Source of the DNA: JALHSW01 sp038321755
GTDB lineage: Bacteria > Actinomycetota > Acidimicrobiia > IMCC26256 > PALSA-555
Direction: 5' to 3'
DNA: 34,346 nt
Assembly (NCBI GenBank): GCA_038321755.1
Contig: JBBQFJ010000015.1
Location: 1-34,346 of the forward strand
The translations under genes and the position numbers were made by a program. The notes below the pieces were generated by a model. The model was given only the letters and a program-made list of their open reading frames with translations, made no database searches and had not been told where the DNA came from. Positions 24,945 through 33,314 of this stretch are shown here, one piece after another; within the stretch, counting starts at the first letter, position 1, and the number at the start of each line of letters is the position of its first letter.

Positions 24945-27379
24945 CACTCGCTCCTCAAGACGACGGCCGGGCGCAGGCGCGCGGCGCGGCGCGCGGGGAC
25001 CGCAGCCACCAGGTTGGCCACGAGCACGGTCGCGACCGCCACACCGCCGATCGCGAGCGCTGGCACGGTCAACACCGCGAGCATCCCGGCCTGGTCGGCG
25101 ACGCGGTCCCACACGAGGCGGCCGATGACGATGCCGAGCGGGACGCCGATTGCCACGCCGACGGCGGCGAGCAACGTGGCTTGGACCGCGACCGTCTGCG
25201 CGACCTGGCGCCTGCGGAACCCGAGGGTCTTGAGCGTCGCGAAGTCGCGGGCGCGGCGCCGGACTCCGGTGACGAGGGCGTAGGACAGCCCCAACGTGCC
25301 GATGATCGCGAGGAACCCACCGAGCACCCAGGGCAGCACATCCACTTGCTCGAGGCGGTCCACCTCGAGCGGCACCACCGAGCTCCGGAACGGGTGGACC
25401 TGCTCCGGCAGCGCACGGAGCCGAGCCTTCGCGGCGCGCACGTCGGCTCCCGGGCGCCATCGGACCACGATCGCCGGCGTCGAGCTGTCCCCGTGTGCGA
25501 CGAGCCGGTAGCCGCGACCGGTGATGACGGCGCCGTCAGCGATCGCCTGGAAGTCGCCGCTCCCGGGGAACTTCGGGATGACGACCCGCCCGACGACACG
25601 GAACCGGTGCGCCCCGTCGGGACCGTCGAGCCGGACGTTGTCGCCGATCCCTGCGGCGATGGCATCGAAGGTGGCGGTGCCGAGCGCGATCTCGTCGGGC
25701 CCACGCGGGGCGCGGCCCTCGAGCACGGTGGGACCGACATCGTCGCGGAGGCGGTCGAACGCCACGAACGTGAGCCCGTGCCCGTCGACCTCGCCGGAGT
25801 TCGTGCAGTACTCCGAGGCTCCTGCCACCGCGGGGTCGTCGACGAGGGCTGTGGTCAGCCCGCTGCACGCGCCGCCGGGCCGCTGGAGCGCCTGCTCCCC
25901 GATCCCGGTGTGGGCATCCCAGTTGTACCCGTACGCACGGGGCGTGTGGGAGAGCGCGCCGAGACCCGCTCCGAACACCGTGACCGCGACGACCCCGAGC
26001 ACCGCGACGACCGTGGCGGCGACCGCCGCTCGTGCCGGGATGCCCCGCTGGCCGCGCCCAGGCTCGAGTGTCATCGCGACCCCGACGGTCACCGGCGGCG
26101 CCAGCCCGACGGCGACGGTCCGGCGCGCGAGCGCGGAGGAACCGGGCTCGCCTGCAGGCTCACGGGACGAGATCGACACGACGCGCTGCGCCGACCAGAG
26201 TCCGAGCGCGACGACCGTGAGGAGCACTGCGAGGAAGCCCAGCCCGAGCACGAGGCCATCGAGGTGCAGCCCCGGATCGGGTTCGGCATCGGCCGCGAGG
26301 CCCAACGGCATCAACGGTGACGCGGCGAAGGCGCCGACGACGGCGAGGAACGCACCGCCGAGTGCGACCGGCACGACCGCCAGTCCGACGGTGAGCACCC
26401 GCCCCCACCGGGAGACCCCGAGCGAGCGCAGGACCGGGAGGTCGCCACCGAAGTCGTCGGCCGTGCGCCGCAGCCCGATGCCGACCACGACGAGCCCCGC
26501 GAGGCCCGCCACGATCGCGAACACCACCAGCCCGGTGGTCAGCACCCCGACCGATTCCTCCACCCCGCCTTCGAACTCGGAGGTGGGTTGCACCTGGAAC
26601 TCGCCCGGCTGCCCGCCGGGCGCGAGCAGCGTGCGGGCCTGCCGCACCACCCGCCCCGCGGCCGCGGGGTCGGACAGCCGCACGAACAGGACATACGGCG
26701 CGAAGCTGCCGATCTGGTCGCCGTAGTGGCGCACGAACGCCCGGGTGGCCAGCATGACGCCCCCACCCGCACCTTCGATCGCGAGATCCGCCGGGACGCG
26801 GGTGATGCCGACGACCCGCAGCGGCACCTGCGGTCCCTCGGGCGCCGACGGCTCGCCGCCTTGGGAGATCAGCTGCTGCACCTGCTCGGGCGAGAAGGTC
26901 GAGACCTTGACCGTGTCGCCGACCCCGACCCGCAGCTTCTGCGCGAGGGGCTCCGGCATCGCGACCTCGCCCACGCGATCCTGGCGGGGGCGGCGGCCCT
27001 CGAGGAGCCGCGGTCGTTCGACTGTGCGGCCGACCCGATCGTCGAGGGGCGCGCCGAACGAGAGGAACTGGAAGCCCCGATCCCTGACCGCGGCAGTCAG
27101 CTGGCGTGCCTTCCCGATCTCCTCCACCCCGGGTACGGCACGGAGCTGCTCGAGCACCGAGTCCGCGGCGGCCGGGCCGAACATCCTGAGATCGGCCGCC
27201 CGCGTCTCTTCCTTCATCCGAGTGAACGCGGAGTCGCTCCGGCGAGCGCCGCCAATCGCGGCCAACACGATCGCGCCCGCGAATCCCACGATCAGTGCAA
27301 GTGCGACGAGCCTCGGCCAGTGCCGACGCCCGTGCGACGCGGCGCAGAACCGCGCGGTCGTCAGCGTCGAGCGGGCCAT
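24944..27379 (-). CDS. ABC transporter permease 2, MacB/FtsX-like
   Basis: 811-aa paralogue of the neighbouring permeases. The N-terminal helix ends in GGARRSDSAFTRM. It carries the signature ADAEPDPGLHLDGLVLGLG, the family motif MTLEPGRGQRGIPAR, YGYNWDAH, and the C-terminal FtsX block KTLGFRRRQVAQTVAVQAT ending RPAVVLRSE. ATG 27379 is preceded by GAGG at 8 nt and overlaps the stop of the 50-codon remnant (TGATG); GTG 27382 directly before it is the alternative. Expected to sit in the membrane with the ATPase encoded at 30013-30768. Confidence 0.88.
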   Translation of the reverse strand: MARSTLTTARFCAASHGRRHWPRLVALALIVGFAGAIVLAAIGGARRSDSAFTRMKEETRAADLRMFGPAAADSVLEQLRAVPGVEEIGKARQLTAAVRDRGFQFLSFGAPLDDRVGRTVERPRLLEGRRPRQDRVGEVAMPEPLAQKLRVGVGDTVKVSTFSPEQVQQLISQGGEPSAPEGPQVPLRVVGITRVPADLAIEGAGGGVMLATRAFVRHYGDQIGSFAPYVLFVRLSDPAAAGRVVRQARTLLAPGGQPGEFQVQPTSEFEGGVEESVGVLTTGLVVFAIVAGLAGLVVVGIGLRRTADDFGGDLPVLRSLGVSRWGRVLTVGLAVVPVALGGAFLAVVGAFAASPLMPLGLAADAEPDPGLHLDGLVLGLGFLAVLLTVVALGLWSAQRVVSISSREPAGEPGSSALARRTVAVGLAPPVTVGVAMTLEPGRGQRGIPARAAVAATVVAVLGVVAVTVFGAGLGALSHTPRAYGYNWDAHTGIGEQALQRPGGACSGLTTALVDDPAVAGASEYCTNSGEVDGHGLTFVAFDRLRDDVGPTVLEGRAPRGPDEIALGTATFDAIAAGIGDNVRLDGPDGAHRFRVVGRVVIPKFPGSGDFQAIADGAVITGRGYRLVAHGDSSTPAIVVRWRPGADVRAAKARLRALPEQVHPFRSSVVPLEVDRLEQVDVLPWVLGGFLAIIGTLGLSYALVTGVRRRARDFATLKTLGFRRRQVAQTVAVQATLLAAVGVAIGVPLGIVIGRLVWDRVADQAGMLAVLTVPALAIGGVAVATVLVANLVAAVPARRAARLRPAVVLRSE

Positions 27380-27531
27380 CACTCGGCCCTCAGGGTGACG
27401 GTGGATCGCACACGCGCCGCCATACAGCCGGGGAGGAAGGCACCGACGAGCAGATGATCGAGGCGGCCAGTGGCGTCGCCGATCACCTCAGCGACGGCGC
27501 GGCCCAGCCGATCGAGCGCGAGGGAGCCCAT
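27379..27531 (-). pseudogene. 50-codon remnant of a further FtsX-like permease gene
   Basis: A short frame with its own strong Shine-Dalgarno (GGAGGAG), TGATG-coupled to permease 3 upstream and permease 2 downstream. The last 22 residues, VGAFLPGCMAARVRSTVTLRAE less its first V, align with permease C-termini such as AYVPGRLASRVSPAVVLREE. The earlier RLGRAVAEVIGDATG resembles GRAIWSSVARGIG, which lies some 20-25 residues further in from the end in permease 1. It therefore looks like the tail of another permease with internal deletions. It could still be translated as a small peptide that keeps coupling through the operon. Confidence 0.55.
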
Positions 27532-30005
27532 CACTCCTCCCGGAGCACGACGGCCGGTGAGACGCGCGAGGCGAGGCGCCCGGGCACGTAGGCGACGAGG
27601 TTCACGAGAGCGATCACCATCGGGATCGCGAGCGCGATCCCGATCGCAGGGACCACGGGCTCCGGCAGCGTGCCGAGGTCGTTCGCCAAGCTCGTCCAAC
27701 CGGCTCGGCCGAGCACGATCCCCAGGGGAACGCCGACGAGCATCGCGATGACCGCGACGGTCGTCGCCTGCCAAGCGACGGAGGCCGAGACCTGTCGGCG
27801 CGTGAACCCGAGCGTCTCGAGCATCGCGAACTCCCGGCGCCGGCGTCGGACCGCAGTCACCAGCGCGTGGGCAACGGTCGCGAGCGCGAGCAGCGCGAGG
27901 ACGATCGCGAGGACGATCGGCGTGGAGCGAACCCGTTCGTAGCTGAGGACGTCCGACGGCTTGCGCACGCCGGACACGGAGAACCCCTCAGGATCATCCG
28001 TGGTCGCGATCGCGCGTGCCTTCGACACGATTCGGGCCCGAGCCTTCGGGCTCGCACGGTCGCGGAACGCCACGACGAAGTCGTTCTGGTGGAAGTGCGG
28101 ACCGAGACGGCGCAACGCAGCCTGGGTCACTACCGCGCCTTCGCCCAGCGACGTCTTGTCCGAGCCGGGATAGGTCCCGGTCCCGGGGAGCACGACCCGC
28201 CCGACGATGTGGAGACGGCTCGGCTGGTCGTTGTTGGCGCGAGCGACCACGTCGTCGCCCACGGACAGCCCGAGCTGCTCGAGCGTCCGCTCCCCCAGCG
28301 CGATCTCGCCGTCGCGAACGGGGATCCGCCCGCTCACGAGCGTGGGGAACACTTCGCCGCGTCTCGTGTTCACGCCTACCGTCGGGACCGATCGACCCGG
28401 GAGCCGGAGATCACTGAGCGAGAAGGTGGACCACCGCTCCACCGCGGGCGCGGCCTCGAGGAGGTGCGTGATCCCGTCACGCGCCTCGGCCGTTGCCGCA
28501 GCATCGTTGCCCTGCACCGCCATCTGGGTGTCCCAGTTCCATCCGTACAGCCGGGGTGTGTCGACCAAGTGGTCAAGGCTCGCCGCGATCACGAATGCGC
28601 CGATCACCATCGAGATGGCGAGCACCGCGCTCACGATCGTCGTCCGAACCGGCACGGCAGACCGGCCACGCCCGGGCTCGAGCGCCATCCGCACGCCCAC
28701 ACCAGCCGAGGGCGGCGCACCGAAGCCTGCGAGCGCCGCGGCGAGGCGCGACGGGCGCGTCGCGTCGCGCTCGGCGCGCAACCCGGAGTACCGCCACGCC
28801 GGTACAGCCGCGAGCGCGAGCGTGATGGACAGGAGACCGACGAAGCCGAGCCCGAGGACTGCACCGTCGAACGCGATGCCCGGGTCGGGCTCGGCAGTGC
28901 GTGCGATCCCGATTGGCGTGAGCGGGGACGCCGCGACCGCGACGACCACCGCGACCAGAGCGCCGCCGAACGCGACGAGGCCCGCTCGGAGCATCGCCAC
29001 GGCGAAGAGCTGCCCGCGTGTCCCGCCGAGCGCCCGGACCGTCGGCCCGTCGACCGAGTCGAGGAACGTCTGTCGGGTCAGCGCCTGTCCGATGACGAGC
29101 AGGCCGGTGAGCGCAATCACGATCGCGAAGATGCTGAGCGCCCCGACCTCGGGGCGCACCGCGCGGTCGACCTTCGCGCTCGTGTTCGTGGTCGACTGGA
29201 ACGCGATCGCCTCGTCCGGGTGTAGCGCTTCCACGGCGCGCCGGAAGGCCGGGATGTCGGCGGCGCCGTGACGGAGTCGCACGACCTCGCCCCAGTACGG
29301 CACCGCGGCGGCCGGGTACCGGCGGCGGAACGCCGGCGTGAGGACCATCCGCTCGTCGGCGAAGCCTTCGTCGGTCACGATGTCGTCCGGCCCGAGGCCG
29401 ATCCCCGTCACGCGCAGCGTGACCGGCTTCCCGATCTCGCCGCGCCTGATGGCGGCGCGCACAGCGGCGAACGTCGTCAGCTCGCCCGATCCAAGACGTT
29501 CGAGGTCGATGTTCCTCAGCACCAGGGTGTGGAGGAGGTCGCCGACACCGACGTGGTGCTGCGCAGCGAGGAGTGGATTGATCAACACCTCGCGAGCGCG
29601 TCGGGGATCCGGCATCTTCCCTTCGAGGATCTTCGGGCGACCGAACGAGTACCCGACGCCGCCGCCGAACGCGAGCACGATCCCATAGCCGTCGAAGTCC
29701 GCCACCGTCATCGGGTTCGTCGTGACGAGGGCTGTGCCGTCCACGCGCCCCGCCTCGGCGACCTGCGGCAGGCGCTCCACCTCCTCGCTGTGCAGCGCGC
29801 TGGCGGTGCCCCGATCGGGGTTGACCAGGATGTCCCAGGACTCCGTGTCCGCGAGGAGCCGCGAGTACGCCGTGTCAGTCCGCCGCGCGCCGGCGACCGC
29901 CGCGAGGACCGCACCACCGGCGATCCCGACGAGCAGTGCGAGCGCGAGCATTGCGCGCCACCTCGTTCGGAGCTCCGCTCGGAAGCGGAGCAGGACTGCA
30001 GCCAA
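27531..30005 (-). CDS. ABC transporter permease 3, MacB/FtsX-like
   Basis: 824-aa FtsX-like permease, the most divergent of the three. Seen: N-terminal helix ending AGARRTDTAYSRL, signature TAEPDPGIAFDGAVLGLG, MALEPGRGRSAVPVR, YGWNWDTQ, C-terminal ETLGFTRRQVSASVAWQAT and end SPAVVLREE. TTG 30005, 7 nt after the ATPase stop, gives the typical family start (LLRFRAELRTRWRAMLALALL). The frame extends to an ATG at 30077, but that would overlap the ATPase by 65 nt and adds non-conserved sequence. No clear Shine-Dalgarno sequence is seen, so it probably relies on coupling to the ATPase gene. Confidence 0.87.
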   Translation of the reverse strand: MAAVLLRFRAELRTRWRAMLALALLVGIAGGAVLAAVAGARRTDTAYSRLLADTESWDILVNPDRGTASALHSEEVERLPQVAEAGRVDGTALVTTNPMTVADFDGYGIVLAFGGGVGYSFGRPKILEGKMPDPRRAREVLINPLLAAQHHVGVGDLLHTLVLRNIDLERLGSGELTTFAAVRAAIRRGEIGKPVTLRVTGIGLGPDDIVTDEGFADERMVLTPAFRRRYPAAAVPYWGEVVRLRHGAADIPAFRRAVEALHPDEAIAFQSTTNTSAKVDRAVRPEVGALSIFAIVIALTGLLVIGQALTRQTFLDSVDGPTVRALGGTRGQLFAVAMLRAGLVAFGGALVAVVVAVAASPLTPIGIARTAEPDPGIAFDGAVLGLGFVGLLSITLALAAVPAWRYSGLRAERDATRPSRLAAALAGFGAPPSAGVGVRMALEPGRGRSAVPVRTTIVSAVLAISMVIGAFVIAASLDHLVDTPRLYGWNWDTQMAVQGNDAAATAEARDGITHLLEAAPAVERWSTFSLSDLRLPGRSVPTVGVNTRRGEVFPTLVSGRIPVRDGEIALGERTLEQLGLSVGDDVVARANNDQPSRLHIVGRVVLPGTGTYPGSDKTSLGEGAVVTQAALRRLGPHFHQNDFVVAFRDRASPKARARIVSKARAIATTDDPEGFSVSGVRKPSDVLSYERVRSTPIVLAIVLALLALATVAHALVTAVRRRRREFAMLETLGFTRRQVSASVAWQATTVAVIAMLVGVPLGIVLGRAGWTSLANDLGTLPEPVVPAIGIALAIPMVIALVNLVAYVPGRLASRVSPAVVLREE

Positions 30006-30012
30006 GGGTTGG

Positions 30013-30768
30013 CTAGGCGCCGGGGGTGAGCGATGCCCCTGCCACGCCGGCGGTCGGAGCAGACTCGATGCGACCATCGCGCATGTGGACGATCCGGTCC
30101 CCCGCGGCGGCCACGTCGTCGTCGTGAGTCACGAGCAGGATTGTCTGGCCACCCGCGTGCAGGCGCCGGAACAGCTCGAGCACCTCGCTGCCCCCCTCGG
30201 AATCGAGCGCACCCGTGGGCTCGTCGGCGAGGAGCATCGTCGGCTCGTTCGCGAGCGCACGTGCGATCGCGAGACGCTGGCGCTGCCCACCGGAGAGCAC
30301 GCCGGGGGCTTCCTTCGCCTTGTCGGCGAGACCGAGGAGATCGAGCAGATCGCGTGCGCGCGTCTCGGCGCGCTTGCGCGGCGCACCGGCGATCACCGCG
30401 GGCAGCGTCACGTTCTCCAGGACGCTCATGCCCTCGAGCAGGTTGAAGAACTGGAAGACGATGCCGATGTGGCGGCGGCGCATGATCGCCAGCTCGTCCT
30501 CGCTCTTGCCGACGAGCGATTCACCTGCAAGCGAGATCTCGCCGTCGGTCGGCGTGTCGAGGCCGGCGACGAGGTTCAACATCGTCGACTTCCCGCACCC
30601 CGACGGACCCATCATCGCGACGAACTCCCCCGAGTGCATCGTGAAGTCGACGCCGCGCAGCGCGCGGACGGGTGCCCCTTCGGACTCGAACGTCTTGCGC
30701 AACCCGCGCGTCTCCAAGACGTTCGTGGCCGCGGCCTTCTCATCCGGGACGATGCCCTCGTTGCTCAT
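30013..30768 (-). CDS. ABC transporter ATPase, MacB/LolD-like
   Basis: 251-aa nucleotide-binding subunit. Walker A GPSGCGKST (54-62), Q-loop VFQFFNLLEGMSVLENV, signature LSGGQRQRLAIARAL, Walker B MLLADEPTGALD, H-loop LLVTHDDDV. The FQFFNLL Q-loop and DEPTGALD are typical of MacB/LolD/FtsE ATPases that pair with FtsX-like permeases. ATG 30768 has GGGGAG 6 nt upstream. ATG 30786, 4 nt after the cyclase stop, is possible with a weaker, more distant GGAG. It is the only ATPase for three permeases here. Confidence 0.94.
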   Translation of the reverse strand: MSNEGIVPDEKAAATNVLETRGLRKTFESEGAPVRALRGVDFTMHSGEFVAMMGPSGCGKSTMLNLVAGLDTPTDGEISLAGESLVGKSEDELAIMRRRHIGIVFQFFNLLEGMSVLENVTLPAVIAGAPRKRAETRARDLLDLLGLADKAKEAPGVLSGGQRQRLAIARALANEPTMLLADEPTGALDSEGGSEVLELFRRLHAGGQTILLVTHDDDVAAAGDRIVHMRDGRIESAPTAGVAGASLTPGA

Positions 30769-30789
30769 GTCCTGCTCCCCTGCCATGGG

Positions 30790-32115
30790 TCAGTGATCTC
30801 CTTCGATCAGGTACGCCTGGACCTCTTGGGTCCGGCCCTTCACCGCTTGCGAACCGAGCTCCCGGCATCCGGGACGATCCGTCAGTCCGTCGAGCGTCGG
30901 CTCGCTCAGCACGATCCCTGACGGGCGCGCGAGATCCTGGAGGCGCTGCGCGAGGTTCACCGTGTCGCCCACGAGCGTGTACTCGAGGCGTTCCTCGGAA
31001 CCGAGCAGCGCGGCCGCGACCGGCCCGGTCGAGAGACCGATGCCGAGCACGAAGGGCGACAGCCCCTCGCCACTCCACCGGTCGTTCACGATCGCCTGGC
31101 GTTCCTGCATCGAGCGCGCCGCGGCGAGCGCGCGATCGGCGTGATCCTCGACGGAGACCGGCGCGCCGAAGCATGCCATCACCGCGTCGCCGACGAACTG
31201 CATCACGGTGCCGCCGGCGTCAAGGATCGCGTGGTTCATCTCCGCGCGGTGCTCGTTGAGCTGGTGTGCGAGGGCGCTCGGGTCGGCGTCCTCCGCGATC
31301 GCGGAGTAGCCGCGGATGTCGGACATCAGGACGGTGACGACGAGCTCTTCGGTCTCGCCGATGCGTCCGCCTTCGAGACGCACCTTCTCGGCGAGCCCAG
31401 TGGGGAGCAGCCGGCTCAGCGTCTCACCTTGTTCCTCGCGGTCGACGATCGCCTGGTGCAACATCCGGAGCCGACGCAGTGATCCCGACGTCCCCGCCGT
31501 CGCGTCGCGTGAGATGTGCAGGAAGAGTGCTTCGACCGCGTTCGAGATCGCCTCGGGCGTCGTGCCCCGCGTCGCCGCGATCGCCTTGATCGGGCGCCCC
31601 TGCGCGACCTGCTGCAAGAGATCCTCGTCGTCGTCGGTGAGCCCGCCCTCGCCGGTCACCGGCGTCACGAGCGCTTCGACGATCTTGGGGTCGAGCACGG
31701 AGCCGCCGCTCGCGACCTCGCGTACCGCGCGCGCGAGCTGGTCGCCCTCCGCGATGCGATCCTTCAGGAGGTACGCGTACCCCGCCGCGCCGTCGGCGAG
31801 CAGCGACACCGCGTACTCCGGGTCGTCGTACTGCGACAGCACCACGACGCCCGTGCCGGGGTGTCGCTTGCGCAGCTCCTTCGCCGCGTCGATGCCCTCG
31901 CTCTGGAAGTTCGGTGGCATCCGGATGTCCGTGACGAGGACCTGCGGTGCAGCCGCCACCGCGCCCGCGACCAGCTCGTCGTAGTCACCGGCCACCCCGA
32001 CGATCTCCAGGTCCTCTTCGAGCGCGAGCAGCGCCCGCACGCCCTCGCGGACGATGACGTTGTCGTCAGCGAGGAAGACGGTGATCGCGGTGGTCGGCGG
32101 CCCCATGGCACCCAT
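30790..32115 (-). CDS. Receiver - degenerate HTH - class III nucleotide cyclase
   Basis: 441-aa cytoplasmic response-regulator cyclase. Receiver about 1-145: D17-D18, phosphoacceptor D63 (VTDIRMPP), K118 (YLLKDR). Residues about 158-202 (LTDDDEDLLQQVAQGRPIKA onward) align with a LuxR HTH but have lost typical recognition-helix residues. Cyclase domain about 255-425: metal aspartates D266 (SDIRGY) and D310 (QFVGDAVM), transition-state N387 and R391 (VNLAQR). The purine-selecting positions are Q306 and T380 instead of the usual Lys and Asp, so cAMP versus cGMP is unclear. Start ATG 32115 has GGAG 8 nt upstream; ATG 32106 is an alternative. First gene of the ABC-kinase operon and divergent from a cyclic-nucleotide-binding protein. 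Phosphorylation probably controls cyclic nucleotide output. Confidence 0.92.
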   Translation of the reverse strand: MGAMGPPTTAITVFLADDNVIVREGVRALLALEEDLEIVGVAGDYDELVAGAVAAAPQVLVTDIRMPPNFQSEGIDAAKELRKRHPGTGVVVLSQYDDPEYAVSLLADGAAGYAYLLKDRIAEGDQLARAVREVASGGSVLDPKIVEALVTPVTGEGGLTDDDEDLLQQVAQGRPIKAIAATRGTTPEAISNAVEALFLHISRDATAGTSGSLRRLRMLHQAIVDREEQGETLSRLLPTGLAEKVRLEGGRIGETEELVVTVLMSDIRGYSAIAEDADPSALAHQLNEHRAEMNHAILDAGGTVMQFVGDAVMACFGAPVSVEDHADRALAAARSMQERQAIVNDRWSGEGLSPFVLGIGLSTGPVAAALLGSEERLEYTLVGDTVNLAQRLQDLARPSGIVLSEPTLDGLTDRPGCRELGSQAVKGRTQEVQAYLIEGDH

Positions 32116-32222
32116 TGAGCAATCTCCAGCGTCGGCGGACAAGGGGGTCCGTGCCCGGGTCACAGGGGTGCCTGCATCCCCGCGCCCACCCGCACTGCCC
32201 CCCTCGCCCATCCTCCCCCGTT

Positions 32223-32238
32223 CCCGTACCGTTACGGG
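32223..32238 (+). promoter_or_regulatory. Predicted -10 box within an inverted repeat, upstream of the cNMP-binding gene
   Basis: CCCGTA (32223-32228) and TACGGG (32233-32238) form 6-bp arms with a 4-nt spacer. TACCGT (32227-32232) inside it fits the TANNNT -10 pattern for the rightward gene, giving a leader of about 37 nt with a Shine-Dalgarno sequence. The repeat lies in the 161-bp gap shared with the cyclase gene. A protein bound here could block the promoter. Confidence 0.4.
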
Positions 32239-32276
32239 GCAACGGTCGTGGCGTGTCGTCTGGTGGAGGGTGAAGC

Positions 32277-33284
32277 ATGCGCATCGAGTCCTCGGTTCTG
32301 GCGCTCTCCTGGATCCCGTCCGAAGCCGTCACCGGCCTGCCGAAGCAGTTCTTCGAGACCGGGGTCACGCACTACGACGACCCCCCGCCCGACATCGTCA
32401 CCTCGAGCGAGGAGCTCGAGGCGCTCAGGCTCGCCGGCCGCTTCCGCTTCGCCAACCACCTCACCGCCTGGGTCGAGGTGGAGGACGGACGCATCACCGG
32501 CGCCGGCTCCACCGGACGCGGCTTCATGGGCCTCACCACCGTGTCGTTGGCCGGGCGCAGCGCCGTGTTCAACCCCGTCGCGCTCCCTGACATCGTCAAG
32601 GATCCAGAGACCCATGGCACCGAAGTGCGCTTCGTCCAGACCTCGGGGGGCCGGGCCCCACTCCCCGCACCCCGCCACGTGAAGCACCCACCGTTCTTCC
32701 AGCTGAAGCCGCCCGATGTGTGGACCACGCTCGAGCTCACGATCCGGGCCGACGGCACGTCGAGCTTCCAGGTCCTCGGCGCGAGCAAGTTCCCGCGTCA
32801 CTGGGTGTACGACCAGGAGGGTGCGCTCGCAGCCAAGGCGGGACTCGCCGACTTCAATGACTGGTACCGGACGTCGTTCGGCAAGCACACGCCGTGGGGC
32901 AAGCACGACTCGCGCGCCTACGTGACCGCGGTCGAGAGTGCACTGGAACGGCAGCTCTCGACGTCGATCATGCGCGGCGACGCGAAGCCCGAGATCCGGA
33001 AGGTGAAGAAGGGCCACGACCTCACCGAACAAGGCGCACCCGGCGACGAGCTGTACCTCCTGCTCGACGGCGTGCTCGACGTCGTCGTCGACGACGACGC
33101 GGTCGCCGAGGTCGGGCCCGGCGCGATCCTCGGAGAGCGTGCGCTCCTCGAGGGCGGGCTGCGGACCGCCACGCTGCGCGCGCTCACCAAGTGCACGGTC
33201 GCGGTGGCACGAGCTGACCAGGTGGATCGCGACGCGCTCCAGGAGCTGAGCGAAGGACACCGCCGGGAAGAAGCCGGATCATGA
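32277..33284 (+). CDS. Cyclic-nucleotide-binding domain protein with uncharacterised N-terminal domain
   Basis: 335-aa soluble protein with no signal peptide or membrane helix. Residues about 240-330 form a CAP_ED cyclic-nucleotide-binding domain: VKKGHDLTEQGAPGDELYLL, then the phosphate-binding cassette with G286-E287-R288-A289-L290 and R296-T-A-T, the residues that hold the cyclic phosphate and ribose. Residues 1-230 match no family I recognise; they include an FRFANHLTAWVEVEDGRITG segment that looks beta-rich. There is no HTH, so it is not a CRP-type regulator. ATG 32277 has GGAGG 7 nt upstream. The divergent neighbour is a nucleotide cyclase, so this is a plausible receptor for its product. 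Confidence 0.85.
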   Translation: MRIESSVLALSWIPSEAVTGLPKQFFETGVTHYDDPPPDIVTSSEELEALRLAGRFRFANHLTAWVEVEDGRITGAGSTGRGFMGLTTVSLAGRSAVFNPVALPDIVKDPETHGTEVRFVQTSGGRAPLPAPRHVKHPPFFQLKPPDVWTTLELTIRADGTSSFQVLGASKFPRHWVYDQEGALAAKAGLADFNDWYRTSFGKHTPWGKHDSRAYVTAVESALERQLSTSIMRGDAKPEIRKVKKGHDLTEQGAPGDELYLLLDGVLDVVVDDDAVAEVGPGAILGERALLEGGLRTATLRALTKCTVAVARADQVDRDALQELSEGHRREEAGS

Positions 33285-33314
33285 CCCGCTGACGCGGCTC
33301 GACTCGCCTGACGG

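Noticed and set aside
27382..27774. 131-codon gene between permeases starting near 27774
   Set aside because: The part upstream of ATG 27531 is a shadow of permease 3; only the last 50 codons have their own ribosome site and family similarity.
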